Origin: S015-6 sp964384945
Lineage (GTDB): Bacteria; Desulfobacterota; DSWW01
Assembly (NCBI GenBank): GCA_964384945.1
Contig: CAYLMK010000017.1
Span: 1 to 64,000, forward strand
Reading direction: 5' to 3'
Length of the DNA: 64,000 bases
Below the pieces are notes generated by a model that saw nothing but the letters and a program-made list of their open reading frames with translations, ran no database searches and was not told the origin of the DNA. The translations under genes were made by a program, and so were the position numbers. This document shows positions 1-8,794 of the stretch, piece after piece (position 1 is the stretch's first letter; the number at the start of each line of letters is the position of its first letter).

Positions 1-154
1 CGGAGCCCGGCGCAAGCACACACATGCAACACAGGAGGATGGCCCTCCGCATTCCGTGCAAGACCCGATCTCGTTGGCTCATCAGCGGAATCCCCCCGTT
101 CTCTCGATCCTTCCTCATCCGTACTGACCCGATTGCCCTGCCATCGGGGATGTC
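1..154. other. left edge, no gene seen
   Basis: This short stretch lies downstream of the alcohol dehydrogenase stop. It has a small inverted repeat (GGAGG-ATGG-CCCTCC, near position 34) with no following T-run. I see no coding signal or RNA gene. Confidence 0.4.
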
Positions 155-1249
155 TCACAGCTTGAGCACCGGCTTCAGGACCCGCCCTTTCTCCGAGTCC
201 TCGGCGGCCTGGTTGATTTCACGGAAAGGATAGAACCGGATCATTCGGTCAAAGGGAAAACGGCCCTGAGCGTAAAGGTCGATCAGCCGGGGAATGAAGA
301 TGTCCGGAATGGAGTCGCCCTCGATGACGCCGCGAACGGTACGGCCGAAGAGGATGGAATTCACGTCCAGGCTCACCTCGGCCCCCGGAGGCGGTACGCC
401 GATTACCCCGCACACGCCGGTGAGCGTCAGCGAGTCCACGGCCTGCCGCAGAACAGGCGGAAGCCCCGTGCAATCCAGGGAATACTGTACACCGGTTCCG
501 GTGATCTCCCGGATTCGCTCGACCGGGCTCTCGTCCCCGGCACGGATGGTGTGAGTTGCTCCGAAAGACTTGGCCGTGGACAGACGCTCCTCGTTCACGT
601 CCACGGCGACGATCGTCGTGCAACCGCAAACAACCGCCCCGAGGACAGCGCTCAGACCCACCGACCCCGTGCCGAAGACGGCGATCGAGGATCCCGGTTC
701 CGCGCGCAGGGAGTTCATGACGGCCCCTGCCCCGGTCTGGATGCCGCACCCGAGCGGGCCGAGGATCTCCAGGGGTATGTCTTTGCGAACCTTTACGACG
801 TTGCGCTCTGAGGCCAACGCATAGTCGGCAAACGAAGACTGGCTGAAGAACACTCCGTGTATGACTTCCCTGCCCTTTTTCATTGTGGTGGACCCATCAA
901 AACGTGCGCCGCTGAAATTGCATTTCACGAGGTCCAGGCAGTATCCGACCTGGCCTCTCCTGCAGGGAGGGCATTGGCCGCACCAGGAATAGCTGAGGAC
1001 GACAGGATCGCCGGGCACAACCTTCTTGACCTTGCTGCCTACCCTTTCTACGATACCCGACCCCTCGTGCCCGAAAACGCAAGGCAAGGGCACCGGTATG
1101 TACTGATCGCGGCAGGCCAGGTCGGTGTGGCAGACGCCGGACCCAACGATTCTAACCAGTACTTCATCGTCCCTGGGGTCCTCCAGATCGAGAGTCTCGA
1201 GGGTGAACGGACCCGACTTCTCCCTGATAACGGCAGCGTTGATCTTCAT
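155..1249 (-). CDS. zinc-dependent alcohol dehydrogenase (MDR family)
   Basis: A 364-residue medium-chain dehydrogenase, expected to oxidise an alcohol with NAD+ in the cytoplasm. Visible features are catalytic zinc ligands C40 (GVCHTD) and H61 (GHEGSG), the later GPLGCG cysteine, a four-cysteine structural zinc lobe (CGQCPPC plus a fourth Cys), and a Rossmann GTGSVGLS. An Asp after the second strand (AVDVNEER) favours NAD over NADP. Layout and the CGQCPPC lobe resemble aryl- and benzyl-alcohol dehydrogenases, but the substrate is not assignable. The start is supported by GGGAGGA eight bases upstream. It is divergent from the TetR gene, and its promoter overlaps a predicted TetR operator, so repression by that protein is likely. 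Confidence 0.9.
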   Translation of the reverse strand: MKINAAVIREKSGPFTLETLDLEDPRDDEVLVRIVGSGVCHTDLACRDQYIPVPLPCVFGHEGSGIVERVGSKVKKVVPGDPVVLSYSWCGQCPPCRRGQVGYCLDLVKCNFSGARFDGSTTMKKGREVIHGVFFSQSSFADYALASERNVVKVRKDIPLEILGPLGCGIQTGAGAVMNSLRAEPGSSIAVFGTGSVGLSAVLGAVVCGCTTIVAVDVNEERLSTAKSFGATHTIRAGDESPVERIREITGTGVQYSLDCTGLPPVLRQAVDSLTLTGVCGVIGVPPPGAEVSLDVNSILFGRTVRGVIEGDSIPDIFIPRLIDLYAQGRFPFDRMIRFYPFREINQAAEDSEKGRVLKPVLKL

Positions 1250-1343
1250 CTGAGAATCCTCCCTGTATCTCTTCGTGATTCCCCGACCAAGCCGAGGAAT
1301 GGTCTGGGGGTTTGTGGGGAACTCATGATGAGAGAATGGAATA

Positions 1344-1370
1344 AAATTAACTGAATATTCGTTGAATTTA
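1344..1370. promoter_or_regulatory. predicted TetR operator, site 1 (dehydrogenase promoter)
   Basis: Imperfect dyad centred on GAATATTC. Read on the minus strand it shares a 21-base core with sites 2 and 3, with only two variable positions across the three. It overlaps the -10 region of the minus-strand dehydrogenase promoter. Confidence 0.75.
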
Positions 1371-1383
1371 TTTCTCTTGTCAA
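1355..1383 (-). promoter_or_regulatory. sigma70-like promoter of the alcohol dehydrogenase gene
   Basis: On the minus strand, TTGACA (1378-1383) is followed after 17 bases by GAATAT (1355-1360), a weak -10 that lies inside the operator dyad. Repressor binding here would block RNA polymerase. Confidence 0.5.
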
Positions 1384-1445
1384 GGAAATTCTCGGAAACT
1401 CCCGACCTTGGGCTGCCCGTCAGACTGGGTTTTGCAAGAATTTGC

Positions 1446-1475
1446 TTGACAAATTCATCCGAAAAGAATTATTAA
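1446..1475 (+). promoter_or_regulatory. sigma70-like promoter of the tetR gene
   Basis: TTGACA (1446-1451) and TATTAA (1470-1475) are separated by 18 bases. Operator site 2 starts within the -10, so the regulator probably represses itself. Confidence 0.6.
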
Positions 1476-1494
1476 ATGAATATTCGGTGAATAA
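1472..1494. promoter_or_regulatory. predicted TetR operator, site 2 (autoregulatory)
   Basis: Dyad around GAATATTC with the same core as site 1 and site 3. It lies between the tetR -10 and the start codon region. Confidence 0.75.
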
Positions 1495-1496
1495 AC

Positions 1497-2165
1497 ATGA
1501 GAAAGATTACGATGGCGAGAAGAAGCAAGGGGGATTCGAGGAAGAGGGAGATCCTCGACAGTTTCTATCAGGTGATCGTCGAAGAAGGGATCGAAGGGGC
1601 CTCCATCGCCAAGATCGCCAAGAAGCTCGAAGTCCACCCGAGCCTGATCATTCACTATTTTTCTACAAAAGAAGAACTCGTTGTTGCCCTAGTTGATTCC
1701 ATCGTTGAAAAGTACGAAACAGCCTTCCTCCCGAAGATCGACGAGCACCAGAACCCCCAAGAGCGCTTTCAAGCGTTTTTCAATACCCTCTTCGGAGTGG
1801 AATACGACAGGCTGATCGACGATTCGGTCTTCGCGGTTTGCTATTATCTCGGTTTTCGAAACGAAAAGATTCGTACCGCATTTCAGAAGATGTTTGGTCG
1901 ATTGCGGGATATTGTTTTCACGGAAATAAGCCATTATCGGGATGCGGGGCTTATCCAGGTGACCGAGCCCGGCAAGATGGCAGACTTGATCATCGCCATT
2001 GAGGAAGGGCTCAGTTTCATGCGAAGCGTGATGGGTCCTAGCGACCGTTGGGAAGAGATTGGAGAGTACTTGAAGGCCATCACCTTCTCGCTCTTGAAGC
2101 ATGGAGATCAGAACAGAATCCCCCCGATTGCTGATAATCAGACCCCAAGCGGATTCGGAAGTTAG
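1497..2165 (+). CDS. TetR/AcrR family transcriptional regulator
   Basis: A 222-residue one-component repressor. Residues 10-60 form the TetR N-terminal helix-turn-helix, with GIEGASIAKIAKKL leading into the recognition helix and the typical IIHYFSTKEEL ending. The rest is a divergent helical ligand-binding domain. The start could be ATG 1497 or the in-frame ATG 1512; neither has a strong ribosome site. It is divergent from the alcohol dehydrogenase and upstream of the SDR/ThDP genes. All three promoters carry the same dyad, so it probably controls this local set and responds to a pathway compound. The ligand is unknown. Confidence 0.9.
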   Translation: MRKITMARRSKGDSRKREILDSFYQVIVEEGIEGASIAKIAKKLEVHPSLIIHYFSTKEELVVALVDSIVEKYETAFLPKIDEHQNPQERFQAFFNTLFGVEYDRLIDDSVFAVCYYLGFRNEKIRTAFQKMFGRLRDIVFTEISHYRDAGLIQVTEPGKMADLIIAIEEGLSFMRSVMGPSDRWEEIGEYLKAITFSLLKHGDQNRIPPIADNQTPSGFGS

Positions 2166-2227
2166 GACGAGGTCTGGGTCGTGAGTCTCGAATTGGTGAA
2201 AAACGTATCGTTTTTTTTGGGGTATTC

Positions 2228-2253
2228 TATTCACCGAATATTCAGTTAATTTA
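2228..2253. promoter_or_regulatory. predicted TetR operator, site 3 (SDR/ThDP operon)
   Basis: Plus-strand copy of the dyad TTnACnGAATATTCnGTnAA. It differs from site 1 at a single core base and lies about 12 bases before the SDR-remnant start codon. I could not assign clear -35/-10 hexamers here. Confidence 0.75.
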
Positions 2254-2265
2254 CCAGGAGACTCG

Positions 2266-2466
2266 ATGTTTTCGCTGAATGGCAAGGTTGCCGTGATCAC
2301 GGGCGTGGCGTCCGGGCTCGGCCTCGCCACGGCATTTCGTTTCACGGGGGCCGGGGCAAGGGTCGTTATCGGGGATCTTCAGGATGCCTCCGGGCTCGCT
2401 CAGCAGAAAGGAGGAGGCTTGAGATGGCAGAGATTACGGGTGGGGAACTGCTGCTTCGATGTCTGA
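2266..2466 (+). pseudogene. truncated short-chain dehydrogenase (N-terminal remnant)
   Basis: The first ~45 codons match the start of a classical SDR: cofactor loop TGVASGLG at residues 12-19, then a beta-strand ending in GDLQDA. After about 2405 the SDR sequence stops, and the frame reads unrelated residues through the ribosome site and start of the ThDP gene. The Asn-Ser-Tyr-Lys catalytic residues are all absent. The original ATG, its AGGAG ribosome site and the operator upstream are intact. An internal deletion that joined the SDR promoter to the ThDP gene explains this best. The remnant may now act only as a leader. Confidence 0.75.
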
Positions 2467-4133
2467 AAAAGGAAGGGGTCGAGCGGATTTTCGGCCTGCC
2501 GGATTTCGGGTATGACCCCTTGCTCCTGCACCTTGCGGATTACGGTATACGCCTGGTCCCGCCGCGGCATGAGGCCGCAGCCGTTCACATGGCCGAAGGG
2601 GTGTACAAGACCACGGGCCGGATCCCGGTGGTTTTGTCGGGCGCGGGTCCGGGCATGGCCAACCTGGTATCGGGCATCATCTGCGCCAAGGCCGAGGGTG
2701 TGCCGGTCATCGCCATTACCGCCCAACGGAGAACGGGCGTGATCTATCCGGCCCGTTCGGGGGTGTACCAGGGCATGGACCAGACCGACATCTTCCGGCC
2801 GGTCACAAAGTGGACGGCGGTGGCGCATGCCTGGGAAAGGATCCCCGAGATCGTCCAAAAGGCGTTCCGGGAAGCGACGGCGGGAAGGCCGGGACCGGTG
2901 CACATCGACCTGCCGGACTCGATCTGTTCGGCAGTCGGCGACGAATCGAAGGTGCGGCTTCTCGAATCGCACCAGTATCGGGCAGGGCCGGTAGAGCCCT
3001 CGGAGCGGCAGATGAGGGAGGCGGCCGAGATCCTGGCAAGGGCCGAAAACCCCCTCGTCTTCGCCGGAACGGGCGTGCTCAACGCCGGAGCCTGGGATGA
3101 ACTCCTCCAGCTGATCCGGATTCTTGACTGCCCCGTCACGACAAGCATGGCGGGGCGCTCCGCGGTTCCCAACGACCATCCCAACTATCTTTTCGGATAC
3201 GGCAAGGGCGCCTTTGCGGCCAGGAGAGAGGCGGACGTCGTCTTGGTTGTGGGCTCCCGTCTGGGGGAACTCGATCTCCCCTTTGACAAGTACTGGGGGG
3301 ACCTCGACTCCCAGAAGATCATCCAGATCGACATCGACCCGAGGAATCTGGGGGAGAACAGGCCCATTTTCAGGGGCATTGTGGGAGACGCAAAGAGCGC
3401 TCTCGGGGTCCTCTGTGAGCAACTCGAGAAGCTGGGTGCAGGACCCTCGGCCAAGGGGAAGCTCAAGGATTACAGGATCATCGACCGGCAGTGGCGGGAG
3501 GAGAACATGCAGCCCGTCAAGGCCCACACGGGCGAGAGAATCCATCCGGTCCGGTCGATTCAGATTGCGCGCAAGGTCTTCCCGCAGGATTCCATCAACG
3601 TGGGGGACGGCGGGAACACCAGCCTGTTCAACGGGGTTTTTTCGGATTTTACGGTCCCGCGTACCGCCCTGGGATTGTTCGAGTTCGGGCATCTGGGCGT
3701 CGGCATCCCTTACGCGATCGGGGCCAAGCTCGCCAATCCGGAGCGCGATGTCTATGTGATCACCGGCGACGGCGCTGCGGGGTTCAACTTCATGGAACTG
3801 GAGACCGCGTTACGGGAGAAGGTGAAGATCACGGTTATCGTTCATGCGGAAGAGTCCTGGTGCATGGAGGAGATCTCGCAGATCTTCGATTTCGGTGACC
3901 CCTCCAAGGTCGTGGGATGCCGGCAGTCTCCGGTTCGCTGGGACAAGGTGGCGGAGGGTCTGGGGTGCTACGGCGAATATGTGGAGAAACTGGACAACCT
4001 GGAAGGCGCGGTTCGGAGGGCCAAGGAACATGCGCTGCCGGCCGTGGTCTGCGTGAAGACCGACAAGCAGGCAAACCTCGTTCCGCCCGGCGCCGAGCAG
4101 TTCGAGGAGGTGTATACAGGTCCCAAGGGATGA
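2424..4133 (+). CDS. ThDP-dependent enzyme, acetolactate synthase large-subunit type
   Basis: A 569-residue thiamine-diphosphate enzyme with the three usual domains: PYR (1-170), central Rossmann-like (190-330) and PP (380-550). The cofactor-activating Glu is E50 (RHEAA). The PP domain carries GDG with D449, but the Asn pair that normally closes this Mg-binding motif 27 residues later reads Ala-Glu (E476). Relatives include acetolactate synthase, benzoylformate decarboxylase and 2-hydroxyacyl-CoA lyase. No small regulatory subunit is nearby, so a catabolic decarboxylase or carboligase is more likely than branched-chain synthesis. AAAGGAGG sets the start. It heads the DUF1302/DUF1329/GPH run. 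Confidence 0.85.
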   Translation: MAEITGGELLLRCLKKEGVERIFGLPDFGYDPLLLHLADYGIRLVPPRHEAAAVHMAEGVYKTTGRIPVVLSGAGPGMANLVSGIICAKAEGVPVIAITAQRRTGVIYPARSGVYQGMDQTDIFRPVTKWTAVAHAWERIPEIVQKAFREATAGRPGPVHIDLPDSICSAVGDESKVRLLESHQYRAGPVEPSERQMREAAEILARAENPLVFAGTGVLNAGAWDELLQLIRILDCPVTTSMAGRSAVPNDHPNYLFGYGKGAFAARREADVVLVVGSRLGELDLPFDKYWGDLDSQKIIQIDIDPRNLGENRPIFRGIVGDAKSALGVLCEQLEKLGAGPSAKGKLKDYRIIDRQWREENMQPVKAHTGERIHPVRSIQIARKVFPQDSINVGDGGNTSLFNGVFSDFTVPRTALGLFEFGHLGVGIPYAIGAKLANPERDVYVITGDGAAGFNFMELETALREKVKITVIVHAEESWCMEEISQIFDFGDPSKVVGCRQSPVRWDKVAEGLGCYGEYVEKLDNLEGAVRRAKEHALPAVVCVKTDKQANLVPPGAEQFEEVYTGPKG

Positions 4134-4169
4134 GGGGGCAACGAACCAGAACCAGTTCGGGGGTGATCC

Positions 4170-5741
4170 ATGAGGCGATCCGTCCTTTATACCGCCTTGT
4201 TTGTTTTCCTTTTGGGCCTCTCTTCGGCCGGAACGGTGGCGGCGAAGCAGTTCACGGTATTCGACAAACCTCTGAATCTTTTCGCGTTCGCCTCGCAGAC
4301 CGCACAGTTCAGCTTGAAGGGCGATCACTACGACACGGAGGAGGGACTGCAGCAGGCCCTCTTCACGGTTCTGGCAGAGGCGGATTACAGTCCCACTCCC
4401 TTCCTGCTCTGTTACGTTTCCGGCATTCTGACCATGGATCTGGTGTATCCCCTCAAGCACGACGACCGATCCTGGAACGACAAGCTCTTCGATGATTCCA
4501 GGGACGGGCTCTTCATCGACGACAGACACTGGCAGGTGCTCAAGGAAGCTCATGCTACCTGGACTCCCGGGGATTTTCTGTTCCGCTTCGGCAAACAGAT
4601 CGTCTCGTGGGGAGAGATGGATTTCTTCCGAATCGTGGACCAGATCAATCCGTCGGATGAACGGCGCGGGTTCTCGGATGTGGAATTCGAGACCACCATT
4701 ATTCCCATCTGGCTGATCCGGGCGGAATGGTGGCCAAGGCTTGGGATTGCAGGGCTTCAGGATACGGGTCTCCAGTTCATTTTCAATCCCAATGCCGAAT
4801 TCATTCCGAACCAGAGCTACACGACGGGAAATGCAGCCGGAGGGATCTGGGCAGCCTCCTATGTGCTGGACAATCCCCTCTATCCCTTGCTGGGCACCCC
4901 GAAAATGTACATCGGCCCGCTGGACTCCACCTTGGAGGAACCGGAACAATTCTCCGCCGAAGGATTCGAATACGGTGTTCGCCTGAGCGTCCGCTTCTGG
5001 GACAGTCTGCTCAATTTGAACGGCTTTTACGGCATCGAGAACAGCGGGCGCAGTCTGGCGACGGGGTTCGTCGAGCATCCGATCTCGCAATGGACCAAGC
5101 CGCTTTTTGGAGAGGCGGTTCCGGCTTTCGGCACCGCATCGGACGGGACCAGCATCGTCTACCCGATCTATCGGGGCAAATACTTTCGCCAGAGATTCTT
5201 GGGCGCAACATGGAGTCGGGACCTGCAGGCGATCGCGCCCATGTTTCTGGGGGGGGTGAGCCCTCTGGTCCGTCTCGAGGTCCTGTACCAGTTCGACAAG
5301 GTGTTCACCGACGCCGATGAATCTCGTTACGTCGAGTCGGATTACCTGAACTCGGGACTGGGCGTCGACTGGAAGATCAAGATCAACGCCCTGAACGAGC
5401 GCGCGTATTTCTCGATCATGCCCCAGTTCATTTACGGCCGGGTCATGGACTATCCATCCGGATTCAAACTCTCCGACCCTCCGGATGCGGATTCGTACAT
5501 CGCGACGCTCTATCTCAGCACGTCGTACTTTAACGGCCGCCTGGTTCCGGATTTCTCCGTCGCTTACGACATCAGCAACAAGGGGTACATGATGATTCCG
5601 TCCCTTACATACATCTATAGCAGCGAAATGACGTACTCCTTGGAGGCGTCGTTTCTGGGAGGAGACGAAGAGAACCAGAGTCTCTGGCTCTTCCGGAATA
5701 AGGACTACATCGCCGTAAAGGTGAAGTACAAATGGGGATGA
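4170..5741 (+). CDS. DUF1302 outer-membrane beta-barrel protein
   Basis: A 523-residue secreted protein. A signal peptide (MRRS, hydrophobic core, cleavage after VAA near residue 25) is followed by alternating aromatic-rich strands typical of an outer-membrane barrel. The landmark GKQIVSWGEMDFFRIVDQIN around residues 145-165 marks the DUF1302 family. The last strand ends in a C-terminal aromatic (KVKYKWG). The function is not established; members pair with DUF1329 proteins beside genes for hydrophobic or aromatic compounds, which fits a transport role. DUF1329 follows 63 bases later. A second pair lies at 54.2-57.2 kb. Confidence 0.85.
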   Translation: MRRSVLYTALFVFLLGLSSAGTVAAKQFTVFDKPLNLFAFASQTAQFSLKGDHYDTEEGLQQALFTVLAEADYSPTPFLLCYVSGILTMDLVYPLKHDDRSWNDKLFDDSRDGLFIDDRHWQVLKEAHATWTPGDFLFRFGKQIVSWGEMDFFRIVDQINPSDERRGFSDVEFETTIIPIWLIRAEWWPRLGIAGLQDTGLQFIFNPNAEFIPNQSYTTGNAAGGIWAASYVLDNPLYPLLGTPKMYIGPLDSTLEEPEQFSAEGFEYGVRLSVRFWDSLLNLNGFYGIENSGRSLATGFVEHPISQWTKPLFGEAVPAFGTASDGTSIVYPIYRGKYFRQRFLGATWSRDLQAIAPMFLGGVSPLVRLEVLYQFDKVFTDADESRYVESDYLNSGLGVDWKIKINALNERAYFSIMPQFIYGRVMDYPSGFKLSDPPDADSYIATLYLSTSYFNGRLVPDFSVAYDISNKGYMMIPSLTYIYSSEMTYSLEASFLGGDEENQSLWLFRNKDYIAVKVKYKWG

Positions 5742-5804
5742 GAACGCCCTTTCGACGAGCAGGCCGGACCATCAAGGTCCCACCGAGCACTCAAGGAGGC
5801 CGAG

Positions 5805-7241
5805 ATGAAGAAAAGTCTTTTGGGCCTGGCCGTTCTGGCAGCCGTGTTCATTACCGCGCCCCCCTTGTGGGCCATTCAACCGTATCTTGCCCCGGTTGCC
5901 GATATCCTGAAGGTCAAGGACCTTCTGGATGACCCCTCCCCGTTCTTCACGAAATGCGACAACTTCAGGCAGTTCATGCCGCAGGAGGCCTGGGATCTGG
6001 TCATCTACGACGTGGAGGAAATGAAGAGCGCCTGGGAGCAGGTTGTAGGATTCCGGGCTCCGGACGTTGTCGGCAAGATCGCCCCGGAGATCAAGCCCGG
6101 ACGATACTCGCTGGAGGACAAGGAAAAGTTGCCGTTCAAGGACCTCATGACCCCCTATCATTACCTACGATGGAACGAGCCCGGTGCCCAGGATCTTCCA
6201 AATCACATCGGCTTTTTCACCGAATTTGAGGTCGTGCCGACGCGGCAGTGCTATCACGCCCTGCCTGCGGCGCGAGCAACGCTCGAGAACATGGGGAAGA
6301 CCAGGCAAGACAGCCAGGGCTACATCCTTCCGGAGAGCTTCGTGAGCGGATTTCCCTTTCCGAGGCCGTCGGGCGACCACAAGGCCATGCAGATCATTTA
6401 CAACTACAGAAAGCGGAAGGGCGACCACGACAATTTCGTCATGTACGATTTCTACGTAGGGGTCAACGGCTCCTACCGGATCGATAGCCGCGGCATGAGT
6501 TACTACTACTGGCTGAGGACCGAGGGCCGCGTTCTGTATCCGCCCTACGGATGGCTCGACAAGCAGGCGCAGGAGCAGGGTGAGGAACTCATTCAATTGT
6601 TCAATGTCACGTCCCCGCGGGAGGACTATGGCAACGTGTATCATGCCACATTCTACAATGACCCCCGGAAAGGCACCAACCTTCTCGTCTACGTCAATTT
6701 CTTGAGAAGGATTCGCAAGTTCTCGAGCACGGACGCTCAGGATCAGGTGGGGACGTCGGATGTCACCTTTGACGACGTGGGGGGATTCGCCCAGGACATG
6801 CGGCCGGACCGCTATCCGTACGAGTACCGTTTGGTCGGGGAGCGGGAGTTTCTCGTGTCGGCTGTTCGGTCGGACGGGGCGGACTATTTCGACAGCAAGG
6901 ATCAATTCAAATGGAAGGGACGGAGGTTTGAGCGGAGGCCGGTCTGGGTGCTGGAAATGAAACAGCTGGACCGCAACTACATTTACAGCAAGAGAGTCGC
7001 CTATTTCGACCAAGAGACGCTTCTGCCCTTCCTTTGGGAGATGTATGACCAGAAGGGGAGGCTCTACCGCAGCATTGAATCCCAGATCTACCTGCTTGAA
7101 CCCCTGGGGCTTTACAACACCCGGGACCAGAATTCGAACTGGCTGGATGTGCACAGCACCATGGGGTGGTTCCCGAGCTATCCGGCCCTGTGGCTCTCCA
7201 GGGAGAACATGAGCATGAAGAACCTGATGCGACCGAAGTAG
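5805..7241 (+). CDS. DUF1329 periplasmic protein (LolA/LolB-like fold family)
   Basis: A 478-residue exported protein with a classical signal peptide (MKKSLLGLAVLAAVF, cleavage near LWA). The mature part is rich in Tyr, Trp and Arg, with family-like stretches such as RRIRKFSS and DDVGGFAQDMRPDRYPYEY. There is no lipobox. It probably works in the periplasm with the upstream DUF1302 barrel, perhaps passing a hydrophobic molecule, but no biochemical role is established. AAGGAGG precedes the ATG. The order DUF1302-DUF1329 recurs at 54-57 kb with a divergent copy of about 433 residues. Confidence 0.85.
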   Translation: MKKSLLGLAVLAAVFITAPPLWAIQPYLAPVADILKVKDLLDDPSPFFTKCDNFRQFMPQEAWDLVIYDVEEMKSAWEQVVGFRAPDVVGKIAPEIKPGRYSLEDKEKLPFKDLMTPYHYLRWNEPGAQDLPNHIGFFTEFEVVPTRQCYHALPAARATLENMGKTRQDSQGYILPESFVSGFPFPRPSGDHKAMQIIYNYRKRKGDHDNFVMYDFYVGVNGSYRIDSRGMSYYYWLRTEGRVLYPPYGWLDKQAQEQGEELIQLFNVTSPREDYGNVYHATFYNDPRKGTNLLVYVNFLRRIRKFSSTDAQDQVGTSDVTFDDVGGFAQDMRPDRYPYEYRLVGEREFLVSAVRSDGADYFDSKDQFKWKGRRFERRPVWVLEMKQLDRNYIYSKRVAYFDQETLLPFLWEMYDQKGRLYRSIESQIYLLEPLGLYNTRDQNSNWLDVHSTMGWFPSYPALWLSRENMSMKNLMRPK

Positions 7242-7299
7242 GCGGGGAAGCCGCAGTCCAGAGATCCGGGCTGCGGAGTCGCAGCGCAGAGGGCCGTTC

Positions 7300-8709
7300 A
7301 TGGGTGCCAAGGCGATGGCAAGGGAGGAAAAGATCCCGAAGGGGGTCAAGTGGGGCTATGGTGCGGCGGCCGGGTCCGAGTCCTTGATCTGGACGATGTT
7401 TACCCTCCTTTTCCTCTTCTATCTGACCGATGTGATACACCTCCATCCGTCGACAGCGGGTTCGGTCGTCCTCGTCGGCCTTCTCTGGGGAGCGGTGCTG
7501 AACCCGATGGTTGGGGTCTGGTCGGACAGACTGAAAACGATGTGGGGCAGGAGACGGCCTTTCCTGCTTGTGACGGCTGTTCCGTATGGGATCGTATCCT
7601 GGCTTCTGTACCTGGACCCGGGGTGGGGGCAGAGGGGGATGCTGATCTACGTTGTGGGCCTCGTGGTTGTCTTCTTCACCGTCTTTACGCTTCTGGATGT
7701 ACCCTACACCGCCCTGGCTGCCGAAATGACGCAGGATTACGACGAGCGGACAGCGCTGGTGAGTTCTCGTGCCGTCTTCGGCGAGCTGGGGGCGATTGCC
7801 GGTGCCGGCCTTCCTCTCGTTTTGGTCAAGCATTTCACGGAAACCCTCGGAAGTGCGAAAGCGGGCTGGTCGCTGACGGCCGCACTTCTCGGCGGGTCGG
7901 CGATTCCCCTCATCCTGGTTTCCTGGAAGGTGACCCGCGGATACGAACTCGCCCCGGAGGATGTCCGCTTCGATTTGAGGGATGCCGCCCGGGCCGTCTG
8001 GAGGAACAGGTCCTTCCGGTATACGCTGGGCCTCATCTCCATGGGGGCCATGGCGGTCAATTTTGCAGGATGCTTTCTCGTGTACTTCATGAAGTACTGG
8101 CTGGGCATGTCGGAGAACAAGCAGAGCCTGGCCTTCCTCATTCTCTGCGGATGCACGCTTGTCTGGATTCCGGTCGTCAATCACCTTTCCCGAAGACTCG
8201 GAAAGCGGGAAGCCTATATTCTGCTGTTGGTCGTGTGGGCTCTCGATCAGGGCATCGGCATGTGGCTCGTGGGCCCTGCCACGCCTCTGCGGTTCTATGG
8301 GGCGCTCTTCCTGGCCTCCTCGGGGCTGGCGGCCTTCTTCGTTCTTATCCTGAGCATGATCGCCGATGTCGTCGAGGTGGATGAATTCCTGACGGGCAGG
8401 AGGAAGGAGGGCCTGTACAGCGGGGCCGTCATGCTTTCCCAGCAGATCGCCTCGGCCTTGGCCATGTGGCTTGCGGGGGTGATCCTGGGCCGGATCGGAT
8501 ATGTTCCCGGCCAGGAACAGACCCCGAGTTGCTTGCTGTGCCTGCGGATGGCCTATTCGGGGGGAACGACCCTGCTTCTCGCGATGAGTGTGGGGTTCTG
8601 CTGGGGGCTTCCCATGACCCGGAGGCGCCACGAGGCCCTCCGGGAAGCGATACGCTTGAAAAAGGAGGGCGGCGCGCCGGATACGGAAGGGTTTCTCGAG
8701 GTTCTCTGA
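7300..8709 (+). CDS. MFS transporter, GPH cation symporter (MelB-like)
   Basis: A 469-residue inner-membrane permease with about 12 hydrophobic segments. The GPH signature is visible after the second helix: NPMVGVWSDRLKTMWGRRRP, followed by the conserved DVPYTAL region near residue 135. These carriers move sugars or other organic solutes with Na+ or H+. It sits between the DUF1329 gene and an M24-fold gene, so its solute may be the pathway substrate or a breakdown product. The start could be ATG 7300 or in-frame ATG 7315. Confidence 0.85.
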   Translation: MGAKAMAREEKIPKGVKWGYGAAAGSESLIWTMFTLLFLFYLTDVIHLHPSTAGSVVLVGLLWGAVLNPMVGVWSDRLKTMWGRRRPFLLVTAVPYGIVSWLLYLDPGWGQRGMLIYVVGLVVVFFTVFTLLDVPYTALAAEMTQDYDERTALVSSRAVFGELGAIAGAGLPLVLVKHFTETLGSAKAGWSLTAALLGGSAIPLILVSWKVTRGYELAPEDVRFDLRDAARAVWRNRSFRYTLGLISMGAMAVNFAGCFLVYFMKYWLGMSENKQSLAFLILCGCTLVWIPVVNHLSRRLGKREAYILLLVVWALDQGIGMWLVGPATPLRFYGALFLASSGLAAFFVLILSMIADVVEVDEFLTGRRKEGLYSGAVMLSQQIASALAMWLAGVILGRIGYVPGQEQTPSCLLCLRMAYSGGTTLLLAMSVGFCWGLPMTRRRHEALREAIRLKKEGGAPDTEGFLEVL

Positions 8710-8794
8710 CCGCAACGGTCTGCTGAATCGCGATTTCCGGCCGACATGCCCGTATAGAGCATCGGACAACACCGCAACGGAAAGGAGGAAACAT

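Noticed and set aside
2424..4133. Biosynthetic acetolactate synthase
   Set aside because: No small subunit or ilv genes are near, and the Mg motif is altered.
6907..8772. Minus-strand open frame of 621 codons
   Set aside because: Antisense to the GPH transporter; Arg/Pro/Gly-rich with no family motif.
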